Source: Agriotes lineatus (lineage: Eukaryota > Arthropoda > Insecta > Coleoptera > Elateridae). From it: DNA of 64,000 nucleotides. Positions 21,266-32,970 of this stretch are shown piece by piece (position 1 is the first letter of the stretch; every line of letters starts with the position of its first letter). Below the pieces are notes generated by a model. It had not been told where the DNA came from. It was given only the letters and a program-made list of their open reading frames with translations, and ran no database searches. The translations under genes were made by a program, and so were the position numbers. The stretch is taken from contig CALNHX010003561.1 in the NCBI GenBank assembly GCA_940337035.1, positions 82,863 to 146,862 of the forward strand. The letters run 5' to 3'.

Positions 21266-22520
21266 TTAAAACGTCTTACGACGTTGTCCCATGCCCTTTC
21301 TACATTCCCTTTGGTTTTCCCATTGTTCATCTCTAAGGTCTTTGGTACTCATTGCTCTGTTTATTCCTTCCATCCACTTCTTTCTTGGTCTTCCTTTCTT
21401 TTTACGGTATGGCGGTACCCAACCCATCATTTTCTTTGAAAGTCTTGAATTATCCATGCGTTTTACAGGATCATACCATATTAACTGATTATTGTATATT
21501 TCAGTTATTAATGGTTCCTCTATTCCCATTATCTGTCTAACTTCTTCGTTTCTTCTTCTTTTCAAGCGGGATATCCTCAGGGATCTTCTATCATTCTTTT
21601 GTTAGCTTGCGTTAGTCGCCATGTTTCCGAACCATATAGTAGTCGACTTTTTACTATAGTGTTATATATATTATATTGTCTCTTCTTTCCTATTTCCTTG
21701 CTCCAAAATATGTTATTTAGACATCCGATTGTTTTTCTTGCTTGGTTAACTCTTGATCTGATTTCTTTGTTGTCTGTTCCTGTTTGGTCAAATATTATCC
21801 CAAGATAGTTATACTCCTCACAAGCTTTTATTACACTGTTATCTTCCAGTATAATGTCCGTAGAGTTTACTCCAATTGGTAAATATTTTGCTTTATCGGC
21901 ATTTAGTTTTAAACTCCACTCCTTATTCTCCTGCTGTAACTTTCGGGCCATATAGGATAAATCATCTCTATCGTTAGCCATTATCACCTGATCGTCGGCG
22001 AATTTTAACATGTATAAAACAGTGTTTCCTAGTTCGATGCTCATAGCGCGATATTTCTTTTTCCATATAGATAGGGCTTTAGCTGCATAAATCTTAAAGT
22101 ATCTGATATAAAGCATCCCTGACGTAATCCTTTTGTCACTTCGAACTCTTCTGAAAGTCTTATTATTGGTTTTCACCTGGGAAGTATTTTGGTCATATAG
22201 ATTTTTAATTGCTTTTATTATGGTATGGTTTATGTTTGTTTCTTGTAATACTTCCCACAGTTTGCTGACTGGAATACTGTCGTAACCTTTATGTAGGTCA
22301 ATGAACATTAGATGCACCTCTCTGTCTGCACTTAAATATTTTTCAATTACTTGTTTTATGCAAAACACATTGTCTGTACAGAACCTACTGGCTCGGAAGC
22401 CTGATTTCTCTTCTTCTTCATTGGTTCTGTATTCTTGTTCTATTAATTCCCTTAAAACTTTACCATAGAGCATACTAAATGTACTTGTTACTGATATACC
22501 TCTATAGTTGGAGCAATGAA
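21266..22520 (-). pseudogene. RTE-like LINE reverse transcriptase fragment 2
   Basis: Minus strand from about 22516 reads NYRGISVTSTF, then EEEKSGFRASRFCTDNVF, motif A as FIDLHKGYDSIP, and motif C as LKFADDQVIMAND. This is followed by LLYGSETWRLTQANKR. The block with the usual GLRQGC motif is replaced by other residues around 22110-22140. After frame changes near 21570, the C-terminal end reads NQLIWYDPVKRMDNSRL, GWVPPYRKKKGRPRKKWMEG and WENQRECRKGMGQRRK, the standard tail of this LINE group. The endonuclease and N-terminus are absent (5' truncation). It lies between the two host-like genes. Confidence 0.88.
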
Positions 22521-22664
22521 ATATTCATACATAACCTAAACCATTGCATAACTGTCACCGACTGTCATGTCAAAATTGTATTTGACTGTTTCCTTCGCAC
22601 ACTTGAAGCCAATCAAATCTTTTAAATTTCTGAGATTCATCCAGTCAGATCCCAATTATGTGAT

Positions 22665-22925
22665 CATTTTGCCTAGTGCAAATTATCGATAATTTGCACT
22701 AGTGCAAATTGCCTCGTCATCTAATTATTGACGTGCATGATGTATTAACGAGATTCCCACTGTCCCTACCTACTATCTAGCGAAACCACCGCCAAATTAG
22801 CGATGAAAGAAGACCCTGTTAACTTTTGTTCGGGAAATACTCTGCAAATTACCCCTCTTGCATACCAAATTGCACTGCATGCACTCGGCAAAATTATCGG
22901 CAATTTGGCATGCACTAGGGATATT
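22665..22925. repeat. ACTAGTGCAAATT-type palindromic repeats
   Basis: CTAGTGCAAATTATCGATAATTTGCACTAG at about 22674-22703 is a perfect palindrome followed by another TGCAAATTGCC. A looser inverted set (CATACCAAATTGCACTGCATGCACTCGGC and ATTTGGCATGCACTAGGG) lies at 22861-22920. The design resembles the ACTAGTGAAAATTGTC units at 27295-27410. Confidence 0.7.
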
Positions 22926-23144
22926 GCTAATGAAAATTAACATAAAAGCAACACTTAAACAATGTTACAACTGCTACATCAATCATTTCTATCATAAAAA
23001 CCTGTTGTTCTTGATTAAACATGTATAATTTAAAATTTGATAATTTAAACGACTTGACACTTATATTGTTATAATAACTGTCATATTTAAATTAAAAACA
23101 TCAGAAGTAATAGAGTACATGATTTAATATTTTCTAAGCCAAGC

Positions 23145-23440
23145 TTGATTTCGTTTTCATTTGTTCACATGTTATATCGTAATGGAATGCCACGTAAGGT
23201 TTTCCCTAATTCTTTTTGTTTAACTTCAACAATTTGTGTAAATAAAATACTAATATTGTATTTAAAAAAACTAGTTATTTTACAAAATCCATCGAACTCA
23301 AATGTTGACCCCCTAAATTATAAAATAAAAAATTACTCGGTAACGGTAACGTTTGAAACGGAATTTTCGACTCTAAGTAAGTTCTCGAATTAATCATCAA
23401 ATATTTGGTGTAGGTTTTGGGAAACCCTGTACATGCAATG
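23145..23440. repeat. Old dispersed repeat, copy 2 (inverted relative to copy 1)
   Basis: In reverse complement, 23440-23280 matches 4520-4690 (shared blocks CCCAAAAC, CGTTACCGAG/A and ACATTTGAGTT). It lies just upstream of the carboxylesterase exon and probably inside its first intron or promoter region. Confidence 0.6.
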
Positions 23441-23568
23441 TTTCAAATATTTGTTTGTAATATGAATTGCTAACATTGTTGCAATTATTTTACATTTCCG
23501 CATTCATTATCATATCTAATTTCATGCTAAAATTAAGAACTCAATTTTATTATTATTATATTTTTCAG

Positions 23569-25178
23569 CTTCTTCGTTAGGAGACAAGCAACCGCTTGTA
23601 ACAACTCCCCTTGGAGAAATCTCAGGTTATTATAGACAGTCATATGGGGGACGTGCGTTTTCAGCTTTTGAAGGGATTCCCTATGGAAAACCTCCAATTG
23701 GGAGTTTAAGATTTGCTGAACCACAAAGCATAGAACCATGGACAGGGACTTGGAATGCTACTATAGTCCACACATGCTTACAGCTAGGGTATTCAACCAA
23801 TAAAGTGATTGGAGCTGAAGATTGCTTGTATCTGAACGTGTATGTTCCAAAAGACATACTTAAATCAGATGCAAATCTGGATGTTATAGTTCACATTCAC
23901 GGAGGAGGTTTTATGATAGGCGATCCGAATATGGCTGGTCCTGTATATCTGATGGATAGAGATATTGTTTACGTTACAATAAACTATCGCTTAGCCATAC
24001 TGGGTTTTTTAAGCACAGGGGATGAAGTTGTATCAGGAAACAACGGATTGAAAGATCAAGCACTGGCGCTTCGATGGATTCAAGATAATATAAAACATTT
24101 TGGGGGTAACCCAAACTCCGTTACAATTATGGGATTATCTGCTGGCGGAGCGTCTGTGCACTTTCACTATTTTTCCCAGCAGTCGAATGGGTTATTTCAT
24201 CGTGGTATAGCCGAGAGTGGAACAGCTATATCTCCTTGGGCCATACAAGAAGCTCCTTTAGAAAAGGCCCGACAATTAGCTGCATGTGTTGGTTGTAACA
24301 GTATATCAACTAAAGAACTCGTCGAATGCATGAGGCAAAGGTCTGCCAAGCAGCTTTTTGAAAATATGCGTATTTTTTATACATCTTATAACTATCCTTT
24401 GGTGCCTTTCGCTCCAGTTATTGAAAAACCGTCTAATAGTGCTTTCCTTACTGATTACCCCTACAAATTATTAGACAATGGGAAGGTGTACGATGTTCCC
24501 CTTATGATGTCAGCAACTACAGAAGAAGGCATTTTAGGGTTGTGGAACTTGCAAGGTAAAGTAGACAAGCTTAGTGAACAGTGGAATGAAGTTCTGCCTT
24601 ATATTTTGGATTACAACTACACTGTTAATAGCGCGGATAAACCTCTGATAACAGATAAAATTACACAGTTTTATTTTGGCAAAACACCTATATCAGTTGA
24701 TGATATTCAAACATATATTAAACTTGTTGGAGATAGATATTTCTTTCTTGCCTTTGAAAGGTCTTCCCGTATGCACGCAAAACTAGCTAAATCTTCAATT
24801 TATTCATATCTCTTTGGATATAAAACAGACTTCAACTTTATGAGTTTCAATAATTCTTATGGTGCTGCCCACGGAGAAGATGGTTTTCTTTTATACGAGA
24901 TGTCATTCGAGGGTGTAAGCTTCACAAAAGATAAACTATCAGAATCTGATGAAAAAATGAAAAATACGTTACTCGATTTCGTTACCTCGTTTGCTAAAAC
25001 TGGAATACCTAAATCAGAAGGTGTTGTTTGGGACGCAGTTGCCAATACCGACAACTTTAACTATTTATTTATTCATCAGCCAGATGACGTGAAAATGGCT
25101 TCTAAAAAAGAGTTAACACCTACAGAGTTTTGGCGATCCTTGCCTATCAATGAATATGAAAAATTTAATAGTGAGTAG
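23569..25178 (+). CDS. Carboxyl/cholinesterase family carboxylesterase, main exon
   Basis: One large exon: an acceptor TTTTTCAG ends at 23568, and the frame is open for 535 codons to TAG at 25176-25178. Two bases before codon 1 belong to a codon split by the intron, so a first exon, expected to carry the signal peptide, is missing or upstream. Family features, counted from TCT at 23571: GRAFSAFEGIPYGKPPIGSL near 30, EDCLYLNVY near 82, oxyanion hole HGGG 110-113, nucleophile Ser190 in GLSAG, Glu319 in TTEEG, and His434 in GAAHGED. All three catalytic residues are present, so hydrolysis of carboxylic esters (dietary, pheromone or xenobiotic) is likely. The length fits secreted insect esterases. 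The start at 23805 seen in simple ORF calls is a GTG inside the domain and is not real. Confidence 0.92.
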
Positions 25179-25338
25179 AAAAAAATTGAGTTGCATACCC
25201 AACCGAATGGTTTTAGTGTTAAAAAGAAGATATGCTAAAAGATTAACTATAATAAATAAAAGTATAGGAATATAATTAACTTGGCTATATAATGGTAAAT
25301 ATAATATGGTTGTTCAAATTTATGTAACATAATTTCCA

Positions 25339-25344
25339 AATAAA
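25339..25344 (+). terminator. Poly(A) signal of the carboxylesterase
   Basis: AATAAA 161 bp after the stop codon; an additional AATAAATAAAA lies near 25250. Either could direct 3' end formation. Confidence 0.6.
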
Positions 25345-25364
25345 ATTTATTACGCAATGAAAGT

Positions 25365-25465
25365 GTAATAGTTATTTATGTATTAAGGATATAGTTGATA
25401 GATTATAACATGAAGGACTGTTTAAAGCACGGCGCGAAGCGGAATGCTTTAAATTTCCGAAGAGC
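25365..25465. repeat. Hairpin repeat with TTTAAAGCACG core
   Basis: TTTAAAGCACG at 25421-25431 faces GGAATGCTTTAAAT at 25441-25454 around CGCGAAGC. The left flank TAATAGTTATTTATGTATTAAGG resembles the flank of the foldback at 20912. Confidence 0.6.
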
Positions 25466-25689
25466 TATGATCTTGATTATCACGTGGTACATACAATGTT
25501 TTATTTTGTTTTGGTTCTCAAAGTGAACAAAATTTAGCGATTCAGTATTTTGAGCATAGGGTATTACGTCATCGTTGTACCGGCCTGGTGCAATTTTGAT
25601 GTGCTGTAGTTTCTATTTAGATTGGTGGTGTAGCTATATTGCGTAGTTGGTATTTTTGTTACATTGCTTAGCAACTATTTAGGCCATCG

Positions 25690-26085
25690 GATCATCAAAG
25701 CCATGGTGTAAAGAATACTAGGTGTAACGTTCCGCAGAATGTGGGCGGACCTCAAATTCAACCAATAGGACATGGTCCGACAAATGGCACGATTGGTAGT
25801 ACTGAAGTGTATTGTTGAAGACGCTGTCGATGTCAAATTCGAGGTTAGGTTTTGCGTCAGTTGGTGTCAGATTGACGCAAAATGTAACCTGCTAACCCCG
25901 AATTTGACATCGACTGACAGTGCCAGCAACATATACGATCGCAACCATGGTTACACCATGATCGCGGCCGTGATGGATTTCCTGAGCAGGACCATCGGGG
26001 ATTGGTTGACATCTCCCCTCTATTTTTTGAACGACTGCCCATCCCGGGAGCGTTTCACCTTGTATTCTTTACACCATGATCAAAG
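25690..26085. repeat. Foldback element of about 0.4 kb
   Basis: Outer arms CATGGTGTAAAGAATAC (about 25702) and GTATTCTTTACACCATG (about 26062-26078). A strong central palindrome has GTCGATGTCAAATTCG..GGTTA (from 25827) facing TAACC..CGAATTTGACATCGAC (to about 25914). ORFs on both strands are mirror products of the palindrome. Confidence 0.8.
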
Positions 26086-26399
26086 CCATATTGCGCCCGC
26101 TATCGAGGACCAATAAACAAGATTATAGTTACAAAATAAAATGATATATTATCTACTAACTTTACTATTTCATTTATACTTTTAAAACAAAAAGATCCAA
26201 AAGTAAGATCGAGTTACCTACGCTTTTGAAAGCAGTAAAGAACGCAAAAATCGTCATTAAAATACGAGAAATCGGCAGTAAAATAATCCATAGTTTTCCG
26301 ACTTATTGCAGTTGGCAGGGTGACAGATGGATGACAGAAAACATCAACATTACCTATTGGTTAAATAGATATTAAGGATACAAATTTGATTATGAGCAT

Positions 26400-26475
26400 T
26401 TTAACGAAACAAGTTTGATTGCCAGAACCAGGAGGCGAGCCGGATTTTGCGGCAATCAAATGAGTTTCGTTATGT
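26400..26475. repeat. Hairpin
   Basis: TAACGAAACAAGTTTGATTGCC and GGCAATCAAATGAGTTTCGTTA are inverted copies around a 29-base GC-rich loop. The surrounding 26110-26960 holds no recognised gene; the minus-strand ORF 26361-26615 runs through this hairpin and is probably spurious. Confidence 0.7.
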
Positions 26476-26970
26476 GCCATAAGCAAACGAGCATTGTTCA
26501 AAATTGTACCTTCATCAATAAATTCTAGTTCAGTGTATTTTTTTATATGAAAAGAGGATGATAATATATATCCATTATCGTACTGAGTGCGGTGGTTAAT
26601 AGTCCATAACAACATCGATGAAAATAAAATTTATAACATCCATGACTGTTATGGGGAACTTGTCAGTTAGGATGAAAGTTCGGTTATTGACAAATAACAA
26701 GTAGGTGTTATGAAAAAGACATAATGTTTATATTCCTCCGCCTTAGGGGCCATTGCAACTAAATCCACATTCGTGATAAAAGTTAAACTTCAGTGTTTTG
26801 GTACTCAAACAACTATTTTTACAAAAATGCAATCTTTTGTCTAAATTTTATACGTTACAAAATAGCATTGATTTAAAAAATAGCACAAAAGGTATATTAC
26901 TACTATCAAGCTTTGTAAATTTGATCATCAGGAAGATAGTAAACGTGATTAATGGAGAGTAAGATAATTG

Positions 26971-27492
26971 TCACTTATAATACCATGAGTAATCAAAGTT
27001 ATGTCGAATATTTTTGCTGTGGTATCACGAATGTCCATTGCGCTTAGGTTCGATTAGGACGAGTGCGCTAGCACGAGTCCTAATCCCAAGCGCAATGGAC
27101 ATGAGTGATACCACCGCAAAAATATTCTACTTAACTTTGACTAAGAATGGCATTCGAGGGACTATTCAATGAACCAAACTACTTTTTCAAATTAGTTTTC
27201 AGTAAATCTAGCAACAAACTACGCAATTTCTATAGTAACAAAACACTAATATTGATTTTTTCTAATAAAAATCACATTTGTTTAAAATATTTACTATACC
27301 ATTAGTGAAAATTGTCGATCATTTTCACTAGTGAAAATTGTCGAAAAATATTCACTATACAACTAGTGAAAATTGTCCATTATTTTCACTAGTGAAAATT
27401 GTCAATATAGTTCATTTTTATTAGCTCAAAGACGTCAAATCTTGTATTTTTATTGGACAGTTTTTGATAGATGACAAGTGAGTTGAATAGTC
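26971..27492. repeat. Foldback MITE family P, copy 1
   Basis: Shares end-to-end similarity with 33062-33507 (inverted) and 61161-61559. A palindromic core (ATGTCCATTGCGCTT, GATTAGGACGAGTGCG and the inverse set, 27036-27104) lies in the first third. CAAAGACGTCAAATCTTG and GATGACAAGTGAGTTGAATAGTC close it. Copy 1 alone has an extra block of four ACTAGTGAAAATTGTC-type units at 27295-27410. Confidence 0.85.
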
Positions 27493-27689
27493 AATAATAA
27501 TAAATCCTGTTTATTTCGTAATCAGCTCAAAATGTCTATGTTACACGTAAATGATTCTTTTAGGTAAATGCTTTTCCTGGGCAAATATCTGCCTTTTTTC
27601 GCCTAACCTCTACCGTTGCCCCTTGGAACCGCTTACACATAACTTCGGGGGGCGCAGGCGTCGCTTAAATATTATCTACCTGGGCGAAT

Positions 27690-29450
27690 ATGTTTGTTCT
27701 TATTTAACTGCTAAATGACCGGAAAAATGCTATTGAACTTGACTAAAAATAAATTTTATTATGTAACATCAACTTTAACTAACGTGGCAAATTTCACACA
27801 GAATATGTGGGAAACCCTAACCAATAATAAGCAAGTTGACGTTGTTTACATTGACTTTCCTAGAGCCTTTGACAGAGTTTCTCATGCTGTTATTTTGAAA
27901 AATTAGAATAATTTGATTTTGGCGCAGCCCTTATTAACTTATTTAACTATTATCCTCCTGAAAGACAACAGGTAGTAGTCTACAACGGAAATCAATCACA
28001 GGCATACAAATCATCGTTATGTGTACCTCAAAGTTTCGTACTAGAACCACTTCTATTTCTTATTTTCATTAATGATCTTCCGATCACTGTAAAATTTTCC
28101 GAATATATTCTTTTTTCTAACGATTTTAAACTTTGGAAAGTGATTAGAACTTCATCGGGCTGTGACTTACTGTAGCAGGACTTCATTAGTATTCATCATT
28201 GGAGCTCTGAATTATCACTTATTAAAGTTTTCAATATTAGTTAGTCACGTTTTCAAAGCAAAAATGTGATGTAATGGATGGAAAAAGTTTAAAGCGTAAA
28301 GACAAGACTTTTACGACACCAAACTTTTATTTAATTGCCGCATTCAAAATATAGTGAATAAAAACTCTTTAGAATTTACACTTAAAAATTTAGATCACTT
28401 TAAAATTAAAAATACACTTTGTCGTTTACGTTAGGTAAAAATTGAAATATTGCTCCATCACCTTTATTCAATGTATGTGCGCAACAATTAATAATGGGAT
28501 AAAAAGTTATTAAAGCTAAGAAAAGTACAGTAGTAGTTAGTTGCGCATCGGTTACCGCAAACCAGGTCAATAGAAGTTAAGTTACGTTTAAAAAATCTTA
28601 ACACTCAAGTCAAGTAAACCAGTGGAAGAGACTGTACTTTAGTTAGCCATAAGCAATTTGTATCATAAATAATTTAAAATAGAATTTCGTAGGCAAAATG
28701 GTCATATTAAAGGCGAGCATTTAGCCGATATTTTGAAACTGCTTTTCTCTAGGAAGAGGAAAATATTCAAATCTCACGGAATGGTTAAGGGTAAATTTAT
28801 GCAAGATTTACCTCGTAAGCCAAAAAATCTGGTGTGATACATGCACACAACTTTCTTTTACAGTGATCTTATAATTAGCCAGACATTTGATTTTAAATTT
28901 TTAAGCATTTGTCAAAAATTTAAAAAAATTACAAATTCTACAAAAACGGTACAAAATAGAGCGTTAGGCAAAGAGACAAATTTTCTCTAGAATTTTAAGC
29001 TGAATTCAAAAATGTAATAATATACCGGGTGTTCTATTTAAACTAGAAGTTAATAAAAAAAATAGATAAAAAAACCCAGAAAACGCCTACTGAGTTTTCT
29101 GGGTAAAATTTGAGTTAGAATTTAGTTAGTTAATAAGTAACGGTGTTAAACTTAAGATCTTCTGTAAATGGCAGAAAATAAATGCAAGTATTTGTTCTTA
29201 AGTGTTTTTATTAATCTCGCAACAGTATGTTGTCTGATTATTACTTATTTTCTGGGCGATCTTCCAAAGAAAAGTTACAATCAGGTACACTTAAGTGCAA
29301 AAGCCGGCCGCCATCTCAGCGATTGAAGGCGTGTAGCTCTTTGAGAAATGAAACGGTAGAACAATAATTAAATGCCCAGTGCGAAAACAAATCTTTATAA
29401 TAACGGCGAATGCACCCCGGTGTACACACAGTACAAAGCATATATTGCAA
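27690..29450. repeat. Segmental repeat A
   Basis: Nearly identical to parts of 32098-35640. It includes a CR1-like RT relic (27715-28270), a shared AAAGTACAGTAGTAGTT region, a GTGATACATGCACACAAC block and the 29075-29450 region. Compared with copy B it lacks the 866-bp MITE at 32971 and about 0.7 kb corresponding to 34420-35125. Confidence 0.85.
27715..28270 (+). pseudogene. CR1-like reverse transcriptase relic, copy A
   Basis: Plus-strand fragments: NNKQVDVVYIDFPRAFDRVS (motif A), then after a stop VVVYNGNQSQAYKS, LEPLLFLIFINDLP (the block following the usual GVPQGSVLG, here CVPQSFVLE) and YILFSNDFKLWK in place of the FADD box. The RT polymerises cDNA in a live LINE. Here the stop after VILKN, the altered PQG motif and the lost FADD Asp make it inactive. 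The same first stop occurs in copy B, so the copies were duplicated after the gene died. Confidence 0.85.
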
Positions 29451-31126
29451 TGGTTTTTAGCCCTCAAAGCAGCTCTGGTAGCAGTACGAACAAATTAAAT
29501 CAAAATAGAAAAGCACAGAGTTGATAGAATTCACACATCTGTATAATTTTCACATAAGTTGTCAATATGAAATTACATGGACAAATTGAGCCATTATTAT
29601 TGGAAATAAATTAAATAAGCTAGAAGGAAATGAAACTTGATTGTCACAAGGGTGTGCAGTTCTTAAAGTAATTTAGTTAAACTTATAGCATTATTTAAAA
29701 TATGCAGAGAAAAAGCAAGTTCTTACAGAGAGCAATAATTAACTGTGCGTCGCAAATTAATTTGAACTAGAGTAAATAAAATAATAATTTCTTTGAGTAA
29801 ATTAAACAAAGGTTAGAGAGGCAGAAGGCTTATGAAAGAATGGGGTAAAAGAACCCAAAGGCAGATTTAGAAGGCGAATCATGAATTAAAAATGGATCAA
29901 CAAGAATTCTAAAATAGCTGGATTTAAAATGTGTATTGGTTTGGGAGTACCTAAGTGAAAGCGAAACTTACATTGAACTCTAAAGTACCTAAAAAGGAAA
30001 TGAACGAAAGGAGGCTGTGATCAGTGAAATGAGTGAACAAAAGGGCCTGTTAATTAGCGAAACGCGAGTGAAAATCAAAGGACAATAACCATAAACTTAC
30101 AAAGACAATTTTATAGAATTAAGTTTAATTGTAAAAATGTATTAAATTTAAGATTTAATTTGTAAAGATTCTGATTTGACACAGTTCGAATTTCCTGTTT
30201 AATTTTGGTAGATTGTTTTTTGTTTATAACGAACAAGGGGATTAATAAATGAATAAAAATTGCTGGCCGACAGCTTAAATTGTGGCTGGTGTTTAATTTG
30301 AATTTTCATACCCTTTACATTAATTTACAGACACAAAATTGCACCAAAGTGTTTATAACGTGTCAGTGTTCGTGCACAAATAAAGGCAATAAAATCCTTC
30401 ACCTAAAGTTAAATTCATCTTCGGCCATCGTTCCGTTCCTGACGACCGAGCTTCGACAAGTCATTTCGGGCCATTCGAGGACACCCAGGGGCAATATTGG
30501 AGTTCCTGCACTAGCAGCCGAGGCCTACGAGGACCATACCAGCATCGCACATCTGGCAACCGACCGCAAGAGAAGGTGTGAGCAATTTTTACCTGCGGAA
30601 CCTCAACGGAGACCATCTGGGGAAAATTCAAAAGGTCAGTGGTGAAGCCAATTCTATTATTGTAAGCGTACAACTTACTGAGGGACCCAAAAGCTGCGCT
30701 GCGGAGCCGATATAAGCAGAATCCAGGACTTCGGAACGGTTTAAAACTGCTATAACCGCCATCAGAAAGTTGGGTTAGAAAATTTGAGATTTTTCTTAAT
30801 TTACCGAAACAAAAGCCTAATTTTCAATCTGCAAAACAATTGCTAGAGCGACGCGTAGATTGAGCGCGATAATTCAAATCTTACCGAGTTCGTTTGCTCA
30901 TTCGAATTGCAGTAAACAAACAATTAAACTTTCAGGCGACTTGCACTTAGTTGAATGTCTCTGTAGAACGTCAATTTAGACTGAGTTAGTTACAAGGTTA
31001 TGGTAGAGCATTTGAACTACGCATTTCAGTGGCGTACAAGTTTATTAACAAGAAGGAACCTCAGACCCGTAAAGATATTTGAGTTTTCATGCTTAATTCC
31101 GGTGCTAGCCAAATTACTAATTACGG
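29451..31126. other. Unassigned stretch without recognised genes
   Basis: Mostly AT-rich, with an AG-rich part at 29700-30080. A more GC-balanced part at 30430-30650 carries overlapping ORFs on both strands (30280-30645 +, 30461-30673 -) with no recognisable motif. Confidence 0.35.
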
Positions 31127-32091
31127 ATTCGTTTGACTGCTCTAAACTGTTCCGAACAGTTTAGAGCAGGAAAACGGCGTTCGTTTGAGAACGAGCAGCT
31201 GCTCCGAACTGCTTGAACTGCGTTCGTTTGATAAGGTGCAAGTTGCTCGGAACTGCTTGGAACAGCTTTTCTTACTCCTGGTCTTTAGGAGGAGTAAAAA
31301 GTAGCAGACTAGCGCAGTAAAAAAGGTGAAAGTCAGCTGTTTTGCGCGTCTTCCGTCAGTCTATTTCATTTCCTAATTCTAGCGTTCGAATTTGTATTTG
31401 GTTGTGTTTAGCATTGTTTAGAATTGTTTAAAAATACGTCTACGCCATCCTCCACTACGCAGAATGATGATAATATAAACCCGTTGACCGCTTGTTAATT
31501 TCAATATTAATGAATTATTTTTCCTAAAAAAGGATGAATTAATTGACGTCATTAATACACTGTTTTTGATTAATAGACTCTTTTTCATTAATTAACTGTT
31601 TTTTAAGAAAGGATGGATTAATAGATCTATTAATACACTGTTTTTGATGAATACACTATTTTTCATTAATTGACTGTTTTTGTGATTTTGATGTTTTGAT
31701 GATATTTTGCATGGAGGTTAGTTGTATTAATCAAATTTTTTGCCACAAAAAAAGATTTTGCGGTCAACGAAAAAATTTTGTAATCAACTCGTTTGTTAAT
31801 GGGCGATTAATAATCTCAACTATTAAAGGCACTCACTCGCTATCGCTCGTTCGTGCTTTAAAAAGTTTCGATTATTAATCGCCTTCATTAACACACTTGT
31901 TGGTTAAATAACTAATATTTAAGGTTTTATTATTTGTTTTGTCAACAACATTAAACTGCTCCAAACTGCTCTAAAACCGTTCGTTTGTTTCTGCTCGATT
32001 CTGCGCAATTAGTTTGCTCGAACCTGCACTAAACTGTTCTGGTGACGTCACGCTAAAGTGTTCAGATCAGTTTAGAGCAGGACAAACGAAC
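31127..32091. mobile_element. Foldback element with a 16-bp perfect terminal hairpin
   Basis: The left end TTCGTTTGACTGCTCTAAAC is inverted at the right end (GTTTAGAGCAGGACAAACGAA, about 32071-32091). The left end also folds on itself: 31137-31169 is a perfect 16-bp stem with a one-base loop. Internal CTGCTCNNAACTG and GTTCGTTTG motifs recur near both ends. A second MITE (31491-31906) sits inside. It directly precedes segmental repeat B. Confidence 0.7.
31491..31906. mobile_element. MITE family Q, complete copy
   Basis: 416-bp unit from GTTGACCGCTTGTTAA to CACACTTGTTGGTTA, present again in inverted form at 32971-33836. It contains TTAATACACTGTTTTTGATT repeats and a hairpin (GGCACTCACTCGCTATCGC..CGTGCTTTAAA). 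Terminal inverted repeats are short and imperfect. The plus-strand ORF 31696-31878 lies within it and is not conserved as coding. Confidence 0.8.
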
Positions 32092-32114
32092 ATACCTATT
32101 ATCTACCTGGACGA

Positions 32115-32710
32115 ATATGTTTGTTCTTATTTAACTGCTAAATGACCGAAAAAATACTATTGAACCGGACAAAAAATACATTTTATTATGTAACATGAAC
32201 TTTAACTAGCTTGGCAAGTTTCACACAGAATGTGTCGGAAACCTTAACCAATAATAAGCAAGTTGACATTGTTTACATTGACTTTGCTAGAGCCTTTGAC
32301 AGAGTTTCTTATGCTGTTATTTTAAAAAATTAGAATAATATTATTTTGGCGCAGCCCTTATTAACTTATTTAACTAATATCCTCCTGAAAGACAACAGGT
32401 AGTAGTCTACAACGGAAGTCAATCACAGGCATACAAATCATCGTTAGGTGTACCTCAAAGTTTCGTACTAGAACCACTTCTATTTCTTATTTTCATTAAT
32501 GATCTTCCGATCACTGTAAAGTTTTCCGAATATATTCTCTTTGCTGACGATTTTAAACTTTGGAAAGTGATTAGAACTCCATCAGGCTGTGACTTACTGT
32601 AGCAGGACTTCATTAGTATTCATCATTGGAGCTCTGAATTATCACTTATTAAAGTTTTCAATATTAGTTAGTCACGTTTTCAAAGCAAAAATAATCCTAT
32701 TTGGTATAAC
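32115..32710 (+). pseudogene. CR1-like reverse transcriptase relic, copy B
   Basis: Same fragment order as copy A: motif A DIVYIDFARAFDRVS-like (32265-32310), GVPQSFVLEPLLFLIFINDL, and motif C as ILFADDF, where the Asp pair is kept (GCTGACGAT) although copy A has lost it. The first stop after the motif A region is shared with copy A. Copy B thus preserves a slightly older state of the same dead LINE fragment. Confidence 0.85.
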
Positions 32711-32970
32711 TCTGTGATGGATGGAAAAAGTTTAACGCGTAAAGACAAGACATTCGCGACACCAAACTTTTATTTAATTGCCGCATTCAAAATATAGTGA
32801 ATAAAATGTTAAACTCTTTAGAATATATACTTAAAAATTTAGATCACTTTAAAATGAAAAATACACTTTGTCGTCTGTATTACACATACGTTAGGTAAAA
32901 ATTGGAATATTGTCCATCCCCTTTATTCAATGTATGTGCACAGCAATTAATAATGGAAAAAATAGTTATT

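Noticed and set aside
23805..25178. Carboxylesterase starting at 23805
   Set aside because: The first codon there is GTG inside the conserved domain; the frame continues upstream to the splice acceptor at 23568.
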